From assembly GCF_040829825.1 (NCBI RefSeq), contig NZ_JBFOLH010000001.1: a stretch of DNA of 64,000 nt; one strand, given 5' to 3'. Within the stretch, counting starts at the first letter, position 1. The number at the start of each line of letters is the position of its first letter. Under the pieces are notes generated by a model, which did no database searches, was not told the origin of the DNA, and saw nothing but the letters and a program-made list of their open reading frames with translations. The position numbers and the translations under genes were made by a program. Below, one piece after another: positions 8,250 through 16,978 of this stretch. The stretch is from Leadbetterella sp040829825 (GTDB taxonomy: Bacteria > Bacteroidota > Bacteroidia > Cytophagales > Spirosomataceae).

Positions 8250-9410
8250 ATGAGGAGGTACTTTCTGATCGCTTTCTTATTTCTGGCGGTGACAGCTGTC
8301 CGTGCACAATATACCGTGCGCATTGTGGTCACTGCCGTACCGGCATCGCATAACGGTGATGTACTGTATATCACGGGTGCCTTTAACCGCTGGAGTCCCG
8401 CAGACCCGGGGAGCATTCTTCAGAAAACGGATGTGGGTCCGGAATACACCCTCACGGAGGTGAAAGAAGGCCTGCTGGAATACAAATTTACCCGCGGAGA
8501 CTGGAAAACATTGGAAAGTACCCTGGATGGCCGGCTGGTAGCCCCACGCCGTGCCATCATTCACTCAGACACCACGTTGTATTGTAAAATTGAGAACTGG
8601 CGGGATGATTTCCCCGAATCTACGGCCTCGCCCCGCGTAAAGCTCTGGAAAGACTCCATGTATATTCCGCAGCTGGGAAATTACAAACGGGTTTGGGTAT
8701 ACCTGCCGGAAGATTACGGCCGGTCAGATAAACGGTACCCCGTGATTTACATGCACGATGGCCAGGATCTCTTTGACGAAGCCACCTCACAGGGGCGGAT
8801 CGGGCCGCTGGAGTGGGGCGTGGACGAGACCATAGACTCATCAAAAAAAGCTGCAATTGTGGTGGCGGTTGAACACGATCACAGCAAAGAACGCCGGATC
8901 ATGGAGTACTATGTACGGCCCAATTCGGCCAACCCGGAAGTGTATGGTCAGGCTTACCTCGACTTTATTGTTCATACCCTGAAGCCGGCCGTAGACAAAG
9001 AATTCAGAACTCAACCCGACAAGGCTCACACCGCCATGGCCGGCAGCTCAATGGGCGGCCTGCTGACCTTTTATGCCGGGCTGCTCTATCCCGAAACATT
9101 CGGGGTGCTGGGGGTATTATCGCCCTCTATATGGCTCGACGAGCAAAATATTTACAAAGAAATAGCCACTATAAAGTCGCCCGGAGAAATCAAAAATCAG
9201 CGGTATTTCTTTTACGGCGGCGGAAACGAAAACAGGTTAAAACCCGACGGCAGTTTTGTAACAATGAATGAAGATGTGCTGCGGTCTTCTGCTGAATTTC
9301 AGAAATACGGAGCGGAGATCCGGGTTTCTGTTAATCCGGAAGGACGACACGGCGCATGGTACTGGAGAACCGCTTTTGCGGAATTTTATCACTGGATAAA
9401 CTTTAATTAA
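8250..9410 (+). CDS. Secreted esterase, PF00756-type alpha/beta hydrolase with N-terminal Ig-like/CBM domain
   Basis: A 386-residue protein with signal peptide (1-20). Residues 22-115 form an E-set domain like those of CBM20/48 or the N-terminus of enterochelin esterase (YITGAFNRWSPADP). Residues 130-386 form the esterase D/alpha-beta hydrolase domain with nucleophile motif GSSMGG (Ser267), MHDGQDLF, and a C-terminal His in EGRHGAWYW. Members hydrolyse sugar esters or ferric enterobactin-type trilactones. In this operon, hydrolysis of a siderophore to free iron is the most natural reading; a carbohydrate-ester substrate cannot be excluded. Being exported rather than cytosolic is unlike E. coli Fes and like IroE. 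Confidence 0.85.
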   Translation: MRRYFLIAFLFLAVTAVRAQYTVRIVVTAVPASHNGDVLYITGAFNRWSPADPGSILQKTDVGPEYTLTEVKEGLLEYKFTRGDWKTLESTLDGRLVAPRRAIIHSDTTLYCKIENWRDDFPESTASPRVKLWKDSMYIPQLGNYKRVWVYLPEDYGRSDKRYPVIYMHDGQDLFDEATSQGRIGPLEWGVDETIDSSKKAAIVVAVEHDHSKERRIMEYYVRPNSANPEVYGQAYLDFIVHTLKPAVDKEFRTQPDKAHTAMAGSSMGGLLTFYAGLLYPETFGVLGVLSPSIWLDEQNIYKEIATIKSPGEIKNQRYFFYGGGNENRLKPDGSFVTMNEDVLRSSAEFQKYGAEIRVSVNPEGRHGAWYWRTAFAEFYHWINFN

Positions 9411-9411
9411 C

Positions 9412-10422
9412 ATGAATGCAAAACTCATCCTGGCGGGTGCCCTGCTGATAGCAGGAGCAGCCAACGCCCAAAAAATCACCAATCAAAAAGTTGGTAGCGG
9501 TATTTACGAGCTGGTGTATAACGACGCCGATAACTCGGTTTACGTGGCCAGTGTAGGCTCGAGAACACGGCCGGGGGGCTTCCTCTACCGTTTAGACGGC
9601 AGCACATTGGCCGTAAAAGACAGCATTGCGCTGACTGATACCCCACCTTTCGGACTGACGCTGAACAAAAAGACCCAGACCGTATACAGCACCAATACCC
9701 GTTCCAACTCGGTAAGTGCCGTAGACATCAAAAACGGGAAAGTACTGGCCAATATCGCACCGGAGGGAGAAAAATCGCACACCCGTGAAGCCATAGCCGA
9801 CGAAAAGAACAACAAGATCTATGTTTCTGATGTAGGCCGCCCGAGCCGGATATGGGTCATTGACGGCAAAACACAAAAGCTGGAGAAAATGATAGAAAAT
9901 ACAGGAGCTACCACTACCGGCCTGGCCATTGACGAAAGTGCGCAGAAACTGTACGCTACCAACATGGGTACCAACAAAATTGTGGTGGTAGACCTGAAGT
10001 CAGCCGCCGTGATCGATTCATTCGCCACGGGCGGAGAAGGATCGGTTAACCTGGTTCTTGACAAGGCCGCTAACCGGTTGTTTGTGGTGAGCCAGAAAAG
10101 TGAGGACGTTAACGTGATAGACCTCAAAACAAAATCGGTGGTAAAGAAACTTGCAGCAGGAAAAGGCGCATTGGGAATTGCCCTCGATGAAAAGAGAAAC
10201 CGGCTCTATACCGCCAACCGGGGCGACGGTACCGTTACCGTAATCGATACCAAATCACTGACCGTTCTTCAGCATATCAAAACCGGCGGAACTTTCCCCA
10301 ACACCATAGCTGTCAATAAAACCGACGGCAGCATCTACGTTACCAACAAAGGCCAGGGCAAACGCGACGAGCCTTCATATGTAGATCCCAACGGTGACGT
10401 GGTAACGCACATTAAATTCTGA
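9412..10422 (+). CDS. YncE-like beta-propeller protein
   Basis: A 336-residue exported protein (signal peptide 1-19, ending ANAQ). The chain is built of YVTN-type repeats of about 42 residues: VYVASVG, VYSTNTR, IYVSDVG, LYATNMG, LFVVSQK, LYTANRG, IYVTNKG, seven in all, so a seven-bladed propeller. In E. coli yncE is iron-repressed and sits beside the TonB receptor gene yncD; the same pairing recurs here. It starts one base after the esterase stop and ends the operon at a strong terminator. Its own role is unknown; ligand binding or holding a chelate in the periplasm is inference. Confidence 0.88.
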   Translation: MNAKLILAGALLIAGAANAQKITNQKVGSGIYELVYNDADNSVYVASVGSRTRPGGFLYRLDGSTLAVKDSIALTDTPPFGLTLNKKTQTVYSTNTRSNSVSAVDIKNGKVLANIAPEGEKSHTREAIADEKNNKIYVSDVGRPSRIWVIDGKTQKLEKMIENTGATTTGLAIDESAQKLYATNMGTNKIVVVDLKSAAVIDSFATGGEGSVNLVLDKAANRLFVVSQKSEDVNVIDLKTKSVVKKLAAGKGALGIALDEKRNRLYTANRGDGTVTVIDTKSLTVLQHIKTGGTFPNTIAVNKTDGSIYVTNKGQGKRDEPSYVDPNGDVVTHIKF

Positions 10423-10438
10423 TTCCTGTTAACGGAAA

Positions 10439-10473
10439 ATCAAAAAGGCTCCCACAACGGGGGCCTTTTTGAT
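10439..10473 (+). terminator. Intrinsic terminator of the TonB operon
   Basis: The arms ATCAAAAAGGC(T)CCC and GGGGGCCTTTTTGAT enclose a loop around ACAAC, and the rising arm ends in a T run. It lies 17 bases after the YncE-like stop. Confidence 0.85.
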
Positions 10474-10520
10474 TAGAATCGTCTGCCTTCAAAACTACCC
10501 AGGTAGCTTAGTTGACTTTG

Positions 10521-10976
10521 CTATAACCGGCTATAATAAATATCCACTGTATCTTTCGAGCTATTGTAATCTCCCAGAATAAAATTGGATGTAAACATCA
10601 GGATATCAGAATCCGGATCAGGATCAACAGCTGTCAAACGAATAGATTTTTTATTTCCTGAAATATCTGTTCCATATTGTATAAGAATATCTTTCCGTTG
10701 CAGCTTTTTATTCCTGTCCGAAAGTACATTCACTAATTTTTCTGCCAGGCTATCACCCACCATTACCTTTATCTCATTTACGCCTCCTCCTATAATAAGG
10801 GTCGGAGTATTCAATGAATTAAAATAGATCGTTTCTCCCGATTTCGTCGTATAATATTCTCCTTTATATTCTCCCCCGAATGTAGAGGCAAAGCTATCAA
10901 AGTTCCCGATAAATATCCTGTCGCAACCGGTAGCCATAACCGCTAAAAGAAATATAAATAGTTTCCCGTTTCTCAT
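10521..10976 (-). CDS. Small lipoprotein of unknown function
   Basis: Starting at ATG 10976 the product is 151 residues and opens with a clean lipoprotein signal (MRNGKLFIFLLAVMATGC, cysteine 18). An upstream in-frame start at 11048 would add 24 basic residues before the signal and is less likely. The mature part is beta-rich with a short D-rich stretch (AVDPDPDSD near residue 115). I recognise no family. Its AT-richness is a little higher than the neighbours. It is a lone gene facing the TonB operon terminator. Confidence 0.7.
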   Translation of the reverse strand: MRNGKLFIFLLAVMATGCDRIFIGNFDSFASTFGGEYKGEYYTTKSGETIYFNSLNTPTLIIGGGVNEIKVMVGDSLAEKLVNVLSDRNKKLQRKDILIQYGTDISGNKKSIRLTAVDPDPDSDILMFTSNFILGDYNSSKDTVDIYYSRL

Positions 10977-11250
10977 GGCCTCATTCCGTTTTTTCAAAAT
11001 TAAAACCCGTATTCTCCATAATCTAATAAAAATTACGATAAAATTCAAAAAATTACTTAAAAACAGGCTTTACCAAACCAGCCATTCCGCTATTTCTCGC
11101 ATGTAATGGCTTCTACTTCCAATACCTGCTTACCTGGGTTTTTCGGCCTGCGGGCAGCCGTAGCTCTATAAAATCTCTGCTTACGTCAACACATCCTTTT
11201 TTACAGCAGATAATTTAGTATTTTGGCAAAAACATTTAACCTTAGAGTCT

Positions 11251-12873
11251 ATGAGAATAAAACTCCTCTTATTGGGTATGTTTGCCGTTATAACGCAAAC
11301 ACTGGCCCAGAGCGGCTATAGCTCGCACAGCCAGTTATCTGCCCGCCTGAAAGCCCTTCCTGCCAAAAGCAAGCTGGCCTCGGTTGCCTCCATCGGTAAA
11401 AGCAGCGGTGGAAAAGACATCTGGGCCGTGACCCTGGCCGGCGGAGATCACAGCAAAAGCAAAGCCGTACTGATTGTGGCCGGTGCCGACGGTAAGCACC
11501 CGGCCGGAACAGAAATGGCCGTTCAGCTGGCCGAGAAACTCGTGGCCCTGCCCGGTGACTCGCTTGCCCGCCTCCTTCAAAACAAAACCCTCTACATTAT
11601 TCCCGGCCTGAACCCCGATGCCCTGGAGCAGGTTACCGCCAGGCTGAAATACGAAAGAAGCGGGAATGCCACTACCCGGGATGACGACCGCGACGGCAAA
11701 ACCGACGAAGATGCATTTGAAGATCTCAACGGCGACGGGCTTATCACCAGCCTGCGCGTAGAAGACCCGACCGGCACGTACGTAATCAGCAAAGATGACC
11801 AGCGGGTACTGGTAAAAGCCGATGTTGCCAAGGGGGAAAACGGGAAATACCTCCTGCTCACCGAAGGCACGGATAACGACAAAGACGGCCAGTTCAATGA
11901 AGACGGCCCCGGAGGCGTGAATATTGATAAAAATTTCACCTTCAACTATCCCATGTTTGAAAGAGAAGCCGGCGAATACCAGGCGTCCGAACCGGAAACC
12001 CGGGCCTTCCTCGATTTCCTCTATAAAAACACCAATATTCATACGGTTTTTCACTTCGGACTCAGCAATAACCTTTCTGAAGCTACGAAATTCGACCGGA
12101 TGAATGCCTCAAAACGCGTCATCAGCGGGCTGCTGGAAAAAGATGCTGCCGCTACCGACATGGTGTCCAAAATGTATGGAAAAGCGGGCAATACCGATGC
12201 CCCGGCTATGGCGCAAACACCGGGTAACCTCACCCAGACCGCCTACTATCATGCGGGCAGATTCAGCTATTCTACCCCGGGCTGGTGGATTCCCAAAGGA
12301 AAAGACCAGAAACCGGGTGGCCCGGCCAGGAAACCAGAAAACACAGAGGCCGAATACCTGAAATGGGCCGATGCCCGGGGAGTGAACAGTTTTGTATCCT
12401 GGACGAAGATCGAACACCCGGATTTCCCCGGTAAAAACGTGGAAGTGGGTGGCCTTATGCCCTATGCCCTGAATAACCCGCCTGTGCAGTTTCTTGACTC
12501 GGCCGTTATTCGCCACCAGGCCTTCCTGACCGACTACCTGAATGCCATGCCCCGTACCGAGCTGGTCAACAGCCGGGTGGAATCGCTGGGCAACGGGGTG
12601 AACCGGGTAACGGTTACCGTAGTCAACCGGGGGCTGCTCCCCACCTACCCTGAAATCGGAGACCGCGTACGCTACGTGTACAAGGTAAGCTGTAAAATCA
12701 GGCTCTCCAGCGGGCAAACGCTCCTTTCCGGGAAGCAGAGCAACTACCGGCGGGCAATGGACGCCGGCGAATCGGAAGAATACAGCTGGTTAATCAGCGG
12801 AAAGGGCCAGGTGACCATAGAAGGCGGCAGCCCGACCTCCGGAATTGCAAACCTTGAACTGACATTAAAATAG
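11251..12873 (+). CDS. Secreted M14 carboxypeptidase-like protein with altered active site
   Basis: A 540-residue protein with signal peptide (1-19) and the M14 fold. It aligns without gaps to the next gene around the zinc site, but the usual H..E pair is D80..H83 (GADGKHPAGTE against GNIHANELQGTE), the substrate-binding Asn-Arg is D226-K227, and the catalytic Glu position is Pro343 (FSYSTPGWW against FTFSNELMT). The third zinc ligand, His268 in VFHFG, is kept. Aspartate-rich DxDxDG loops (144-163 and 208-218) resemble calcium-binding loops. It may be a binding or regulatory partner rather than a peptidase, or bind metal with a swapped ligand set. It precedes an intact homologue by 30 bases. 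Confidence 0.85.
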   Translation: MRIKLLLLGMFAVITQTLAQSGYSSHSQLSARLKALPAKSKLASVASIGKSSGGKDIWAVTLAGGDHSKSKAVLIVAGADGKHPAGTEMAVQLAEKLVALPGDSLARLLQNKTLYIIPGLNPDALEQVTARLKYERSGNATTRDDDRDGKTDEDAFEDLNGDGLITSLRVEDPTGTYVISKDDQRVLVKADVAKGENGKYLLLTEGTDNDKDGQFNEDGPGGVNIDKNFTFNYPMFEREAGEYQASEPETRAFLDFLYKNTNIHTVFHFGLSNNLSEATKFDRMNASKRVISGLLEKDAAATDMVSKMYGKAGNTDAPAMAQTPGNLTQTAYYHAGRFSYSTPGWWIPKGKDQKPGGPARKPENTEAEYLKWADARGVNSFVSWTKIEHPDFPGKNVEVGGLMPYALNNPPVQFLDSAVIRHQAFLTDYLNAMPRTELVNSRVESLGNGVNRVTVTVVNRGLLPTYPEIGDRVRYVYKVSCKIRLSSGQTLLSGKQSNYRRAMDAGESEEYSWLISGKGQVTIEGGSPTSGIANLELTLK

Positions 12874-12903
12874 ACCGGAGCAGAAAGCTAAAAATATAGA
12901 CGT

Positions 12904-14655
12904 ATGAAAAAAATAATATTATTTCTGACCTGTCTGGCCGCTTTCCAGGTGAAGGCACAGAAAAGCGATATCGCCGCAGAAGACCTGAACGGTATACGGG
13001 CCATCGGCTCACCGGCTAATCCCAAAGTAAAAGTGTACTGGAACAAGTACAGCGATCATGCCGAGATCTACCGCATCTCCAGCGACCTGGCCAAGGCCTA
13101 TCCTGACCTCGTAAAGCTGGAATCGATCGGGAAATCAGTAGAAGGCCGAGACATCTGGCTCATGAGCATCACCGACTTTAAAACGGGCCAGCCCGACAGG
13201 AAGCCGGGATTCTACATTGACGGGAACATCCACGCCAACGAGCTGCAGGGCACTGAAGTAGCCCTCTATACCGCCTGGTACCTGGCTGAGAGCTTCCAGA
13301 CCGTAGATTTTATCCGCGACCTGCTGAAAGACAAAATCTTTTACATTGCACCTACCATTAACCCCGACTCACGGGAGTATTTTATCAAGCACCCCAACAA
13401 TCCCAACTCTTCACGGACCGGGAGGCTGCCCCTGGACGACGACGGCGACGGGCTCATTGATGAAGACCAGCTGGACGACCTGGACGGCGACGGGAACATT
13501 GTCATGATGCGCCGGAAATCGCCTGCCGGCCGGTACAAGGTAGACTGCGATAACCCGCAACGAATGGTTCTGGCCAAGCCCGATGAGCCCGGAGAGTACG
13601 AAATGCTGGGGTATGAAGGGATAGACAACGACGGTGACGGACGCGTGAACGAAGACGCGGTAGGAACCTATGACCCTAACCGCGACTGGGGATGGAACTG
13701 GCAACCCGACTATATCCAGCGGGGAGCGCTGTACTATCCGGGTATGCTTCCGGAGACCAAAGCGGTGAAAAAATTCGTTCTTGATCACCCCAATATTGCC
13801 GGTGCCCAGAGCTATCACAATTACGGTGGCATGTTTCTCCGCGGACCAGGAGCCGCTGATGACGAAAAATACTACACCCGTGCCGATGTGCAGGTATACG
13901 ACTACATCGGTAAGCTGGGCGAAAAGATGGTTCCGGGGTATAATTACTTTGTTATCCACAAGGATCTCTACACCGTTTTCGGCGGCGAGATCGACTGGCT
14001 GGCCCTGGGCAAGGGTATTTTCACCTTCAGCAACGAGCTGATGACCCCTTATAAGCTGTTTAACAAAACCAGCCAGGAAGGGCGTATGCAAAGCACCGAA
14101 TTTGAAGATTTCGACAAGCTGCTCCTGTTCGGAGACGGTTACGTAAAATGGAAGCCGTTTAAGCACCCCCAGTTCGGCGATATCGAGATCGGCGGGCCCA
14201 AGAAAAACTATATCCGTAACCACCCCGGCTTCCTGCTGATGGAAGACGCCCACCGGAACATGGCGTTCACGTTCCTGCATGCGTACCAGATGCCCAAACC
14301 GGAAGTAACGGAAATCCGTAAAAAAGACCTTGGCGGCGGACTTACGGAAATTACAGCGCTGGTGATGAACCGCAGGATCATGCCTACGCACTCGGCCCAT
14401 GACATCAAATATAAAATTGAAAGGCCCGACTACATCAGCCTGAAAAATGCGCAGGTGCTGGCCGGCATGGTGGTTGAAAACGAAGATTTCGGCATTACAA
14501 CCGAACAGAAAATGAATCCTGAAAAGATTGCAGTGGAGAACATCCCAGGTATGGGTTTTGTGAAGGTCCGCTGGATCGTCAAAGGAAAGACAGATAACGC
14601 TTCTGTTGAAATAGACAGTGCCAAGGGAGGCCTCGTATCCCGGAAATTACAGTAA
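12904..14655 (+). CDS. Secreted M14 zinc carboxypeptidase
   Basis: A 583-residue exported metallopeptidase (signal peptide 1-18). All M14 landmarks are present: zinc ligands His110 and Glu113 (NIHANELQGTE), the Asn-Arg motif (N259-R260, DPNRDW), the third ligand His305 (SYHNYGG) and catalytic Glu378 (FSNELM). Two D-rich loops (177-198 and 240-251; DDDGDGLIDEDQ, DNDGDGRVNEDA) look like calcium sites inserted in the fold. A C-terminal beta domain (about 470-583) follows. Expected activity is removal of C-terminal residues or hydrolysis of cell-wall peptides outside the cytoplasm. It is transcribed with the altered paralogue just upstream. Confidence 0.9.
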   Translation: MKKIILFLTCLAAFQVKAQKSDIAAEDLNGIRAIGSPANPKVKVYWNKYSDHAEIYRISSDLAKAYPDLVKLESIGKSVEGRDIWLMSITDFKTGQPDRKPGFYIDGNIHANELQGTEVALYTAWYLAESFQTVDFIRDLLKDKIFYIAPTINPDSREYFIKHPNNPNSSRTGRLPLDDDGDGLIDEDQLDDLDGDGNIVMMRRKSPAGRYKVDCDNPQRMVLAKPDEPGEYEMLGYEGIDNDGDGRVNEDAVGTYDPNRDWGWNWQPDYIQRGALYYPGMLPETKAVKKFVLDHPNIAGAQSYHNYGGMFLRGPGAADDEKYYTRADVQVYDYIGKLGEKMVPGYNYFVIHKDLYTVFGGEIDWLALGKGIFTFSNELMTPYKLFNKTSQEGRMQSTEFEDFDKLLLFGDGYVKWKPFKHPQFGDIEIGGPKKNYIRNHPGFLLMEDAHRNMAFTFLHAYQMPKPEVTEIRKKDLGGGLTEITALVMNRRIMPTHSAHDIKYKIERPDYISLKNAQVLAGMVVENEDFGITTEQKMNPEKIAVENIPGMGFVKVRWIVKGKTDNASVEIDSAKGGLVSRKLQ

Positions 14656-14671
14656 TCTCTTAAAAATGTAC

Positions 14672-14748
14672 CTGAAAGGGCACAGGATGCGGCGTTGTTC
14701 CGGGAGCTGGTTCTCCGCTCAGCGCTTTGCATCCTGTGTCTTCTTCAG
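14672..14748. terminator. Long imperfect hairpin after the M14 pair
   Basis: Arms 14672-14690 and 14729-14748 pair almost completely (CTGAA...GGCACAGGATGC against GCATCCTGTGT...TTCAG), around an inner GGAG/CTCC hairpin. A second small hairpin GCAAAAAGCCTTTTTGC follows at 14768-14784, then a T-rich stretch. Together they probably end the M14 transcript. The first hairpin lacks a T run of its own. Confidence 0.5.
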
Positions 14749-14826
14749 GCACTTCCCCTGTTTCGGGGCAAAAAGCCTTTTTGCACAGCCCTTCTTTTTT
14801 CCGGGTTTTGACCGTAAATTGCAGGC

Positions 14827-15915
14827 ATGAAAATCGGATTTGACGGCAAAAGGTTTTTTCACAACACTTCCGGCCTGGGCAACTACAGCCGCGACCTCCT
14901 GAGAATATTGGCCGGCCAGCTCCCGGAAAACGAATATTACCTTTTTGACAGGGAGCCCTCAGAACGGGGCCGGGAAACCCTGGCTCTGCCCAACGTTCAT
15001 TTTTCTCCCGTGCCTTCCGGTCTTTTTGCCCGTCAGCTGCAAGCGGGTCGCGAGGCCTGTGCAGCTGGCTGCGATATATTTCACGGCCTGTCAGGAGAGC
15101 TTCCGCTGCGCTGGGAAAATCCAAAAATCAGGAAGGTGGTGACCATCCACGACCTTATTTTCCGGATATATCCCCAATACTACTCTTTCTTTGACCGGGA
15201 AATTCACTTCCGGAAATTCAGGAATGCCGCTTTGCAGGCCGATGCCGTAGTAGCCATTTCCGAACAGACCAGGACTGACATCGTCCGCTACCTGGAAATA
15301 CCCGAAGATAAAATTCATGTGATCTACCAGGGCTGCAGTCCTCTTTTCAAAAAGCAGTATACGGAAGAAGAAAAGAAACAGGTAAAAGACAAATACGGGC
15401 TTCCTGAAAAATTCCTGCTCAATGTAGGAACCATCGAAGAGCGGAAAAACGGTTTGTCTGTTGCAGAAGCGGTCAGAGGCACGGGCATTCCGCTGGTTTT
15501 TATAGGCCGTGAAACGGCGTATGCCGATGCCATCCGGAAAACAGCAGACCACCGGCAGGTCAGGTTTCTTAAAAATGTGAGCAATGAAGAGCTGGCCGTC
15601 ATTTACCGGTTAGCCACGGTTTTTATCTACCCCTCGGTATACGAAGGTTTCGGTATCCCGATTATTGAAGCCCTCTTTTCAGGCACTCCTGTCATCACCA
15701 ACAAAGACGGTGTTTTTCCCGAGGCGGGCGGAAGCTCAGCCGTTTACGTGGATATCCGCGACACCGCAGGCATGCAGGCGGAAATTCTGCGCCTCTGGAA
15801 CGACCCGGATCTGAGAAAGCGGCTGGCCGAAGCCGGAACCCGCTTTGTGCAGAAATTCAGCGACGAAGTGCTCGCGGAAGAGTGGAAGCAGCTCTATCGG
15901 GGTCTTCTCATGTAG
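14827..15915 (+). CDS. Glycosyltransferase family 4
   Basis: A 362-residue GT-B fold enzyme that moves a sugar from a nucleotide donor. The N-terminal half starts FDGKRFFHNTSGLGNYSRDLL, typical of GT4 enzymes; the donor-binding half contains GTIEERKN (201-208), FIYPSVYEGFGIPIIEAL with the EX7E pair Glu273 and Glu281, and GTPVI. No signal or membrane segment, so cytosolic. It converges on a GT2 gene and overlaps its end by 8 bases. Both probably serve surface polysaccharide or lipopolysaccharide synthesis; the acceptor is unknown. Confidence 0.9.
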   Translation: MKIGFDGKRFFHNTSGLGNYSRDLLRILAGQLPENEYYLFDREPSERGRETLALPNVHFSPVPSGLFARQLQAGREACAAGCDIFHGLSGELPLRWENPKIRKVVTIHDLIFRIYPQYYSFFDREIHFRKFRNAALQADAVVAISEQTRTDIVRYLEIPEDKIHVIYQGCSPLFKKQYTEEEKKQVKDKYGLPEKFLLNVGTIEERKNGLSVAEAVRGTGIPLVFIGRETAYADAIRKTADHRQVRFLKNVSNEELAVIYRLATVFIYPSVYEGFGIPIIEALFSGTPVITNKDGVFPEAGGSSAVYVDIRDTAGMQAEILRLWNDPDLRKRLAEAGTRFVQKFSDEVLAEEWKQLYRGLLM

Positions 15916-16744
15916 GGATCATCACCATCTGCAGCTCATCCAGGATATCGGATGACTTCAATATACCGTTATCCGTAAAATAAGAACCCTCTTCCATACG
16001 TTTTCTCATCAGAAGGTCGTTCGATGCTTCGTTGTACCGGTCGTTCTCTTTATGAAAGAGGTGATACTGTACTGCGGCCATCTTTAAGCGCCGGAGAGAG
16101 CAGCCTTTAAACAGCAGCCGGACCACCAGGTCGGAATCTTCACGTCCCCATCCTACAAAGCTTTCATCGTAGCCGTTTACAGCCAGCATATCTTCGAGCC
16201 AGAAAGCCATGTTGCATCCTTTTGCATAAAACCTGTTCCTGCCCGATGTATTGTAACCGGCCAGCAGCGGGCTCAGATAGGGAACTCGTTTTGAATTCAG
16301 GAAATTGTTCGAATTCCTGTCCAGCGCTTTCTTGCCCGGGAGCACGCTTCCTGCCAGCAAAACACGGGTATACGCCTCACTCAGCGATGAGCGGCTGCCC
16401 ACCACCACCGAATTCTTTACGGCAAAACGGATGTGATCTTCTATAAAATGCCGCTCCATCAGGATATCACCGTCAATCTGGATGATATAGTCGGAGGTGC
16501 ATCCGGCAATAGCCTTATTTCTTATTTCAGACAGCCGGAAACCCTTATCTTCCTGCCAGATATGTTTTACGGGAACGTCAAACCTGCCTTGAAACTCACA
16601 GATCAGCTTACGGGTCTCCTGCCCTGAGCCATCATCGGCAATCAGCACTTCATCCGGATAAACGGTCTGGCGGGACAGGCTGTCAAGACACAGCTTCAGG
16701 GCTTCCGGCCAGTTATAGGTAGAAATAAGCAGCGCAGTTTTCAT
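15908..16744 (-). CDS. Glycosyltransferase family 2 with galactosyltransferase-like C-terminus
   Basis: A 278-residue GT-A enzyme. It shows the nucleotide-binding ADDGSG (Asp37, Asp38), the DXD-type metal motif IDGD (90-93) and a C-terminal block GWGREDSDL (198-206) shared with chondroitin-synthase and beta-1,4-galactosyltransferase-like members. There are no membrane helices. The product sugar link cannot be assigned. It is a single gene, convergent with the GT4 gene. Confidence 0.88.
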   Translation of the reverse strand: MKTALLISTYNWPEALKLCLDSLSRQTVYPDEVLIADDGSGQETRKLICEFQGRFDVPVKHIWQEDKGFRLSEIRNKAIAGCTSDYIIQIDGDILMERHFIEDHIRFAVKNSVVVGSRSSLSEAYTRVLLAGSVLPGKKALDRNSNNFLNSKRVPYLSPLLAGYNTSGRNRFYAKGCNMAFWLEDMLAVNGYDESFVGWGREDSDLVVRLLFKGCSLRRLKMAAVQYHLFHKENDRYNEASNDLLMRKRMEEGSYFTDNGILKSSDILDELQMVMIPT

Positions 16745-16906
16745 AGATCTAATTGTTTTTCTGTAAAATTATAGACGTATCCGGGTACACTAAAAGCGCT
16801 AGACCTTAAAAAAGGCTTAAAAAATGAGTTAACGGCAAACTTTTACACGGTTGCTTCGAATAGTTATAATACGTCTTCGAAAAATTCAACTGCACTGAAA
16901 ATCCGG

Positions 16907-16914
16907 TACCTTTG
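16907..16914 (+). promoter_or_regulatory. -7 promoter element of the DUF1080 gene
   Basis: TACCTTTG matches TAnnTTTG, 64 bases before the start codon. No clear TTG at the -33 position. Confidence 0.45.
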
Positions 16915-16978
16915 AGGAGTTTTTTTTATAGTCTCCCTTTTTGCTGTTATCTTTAACATCATTAAAATTTCTGACCTT

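Noticed and set aside
10977..11048. 24-residue extension of the small lipoprotein
   Set aside because: It would put charged residues ahead of a complete lipoprotein signal starting at 10976.
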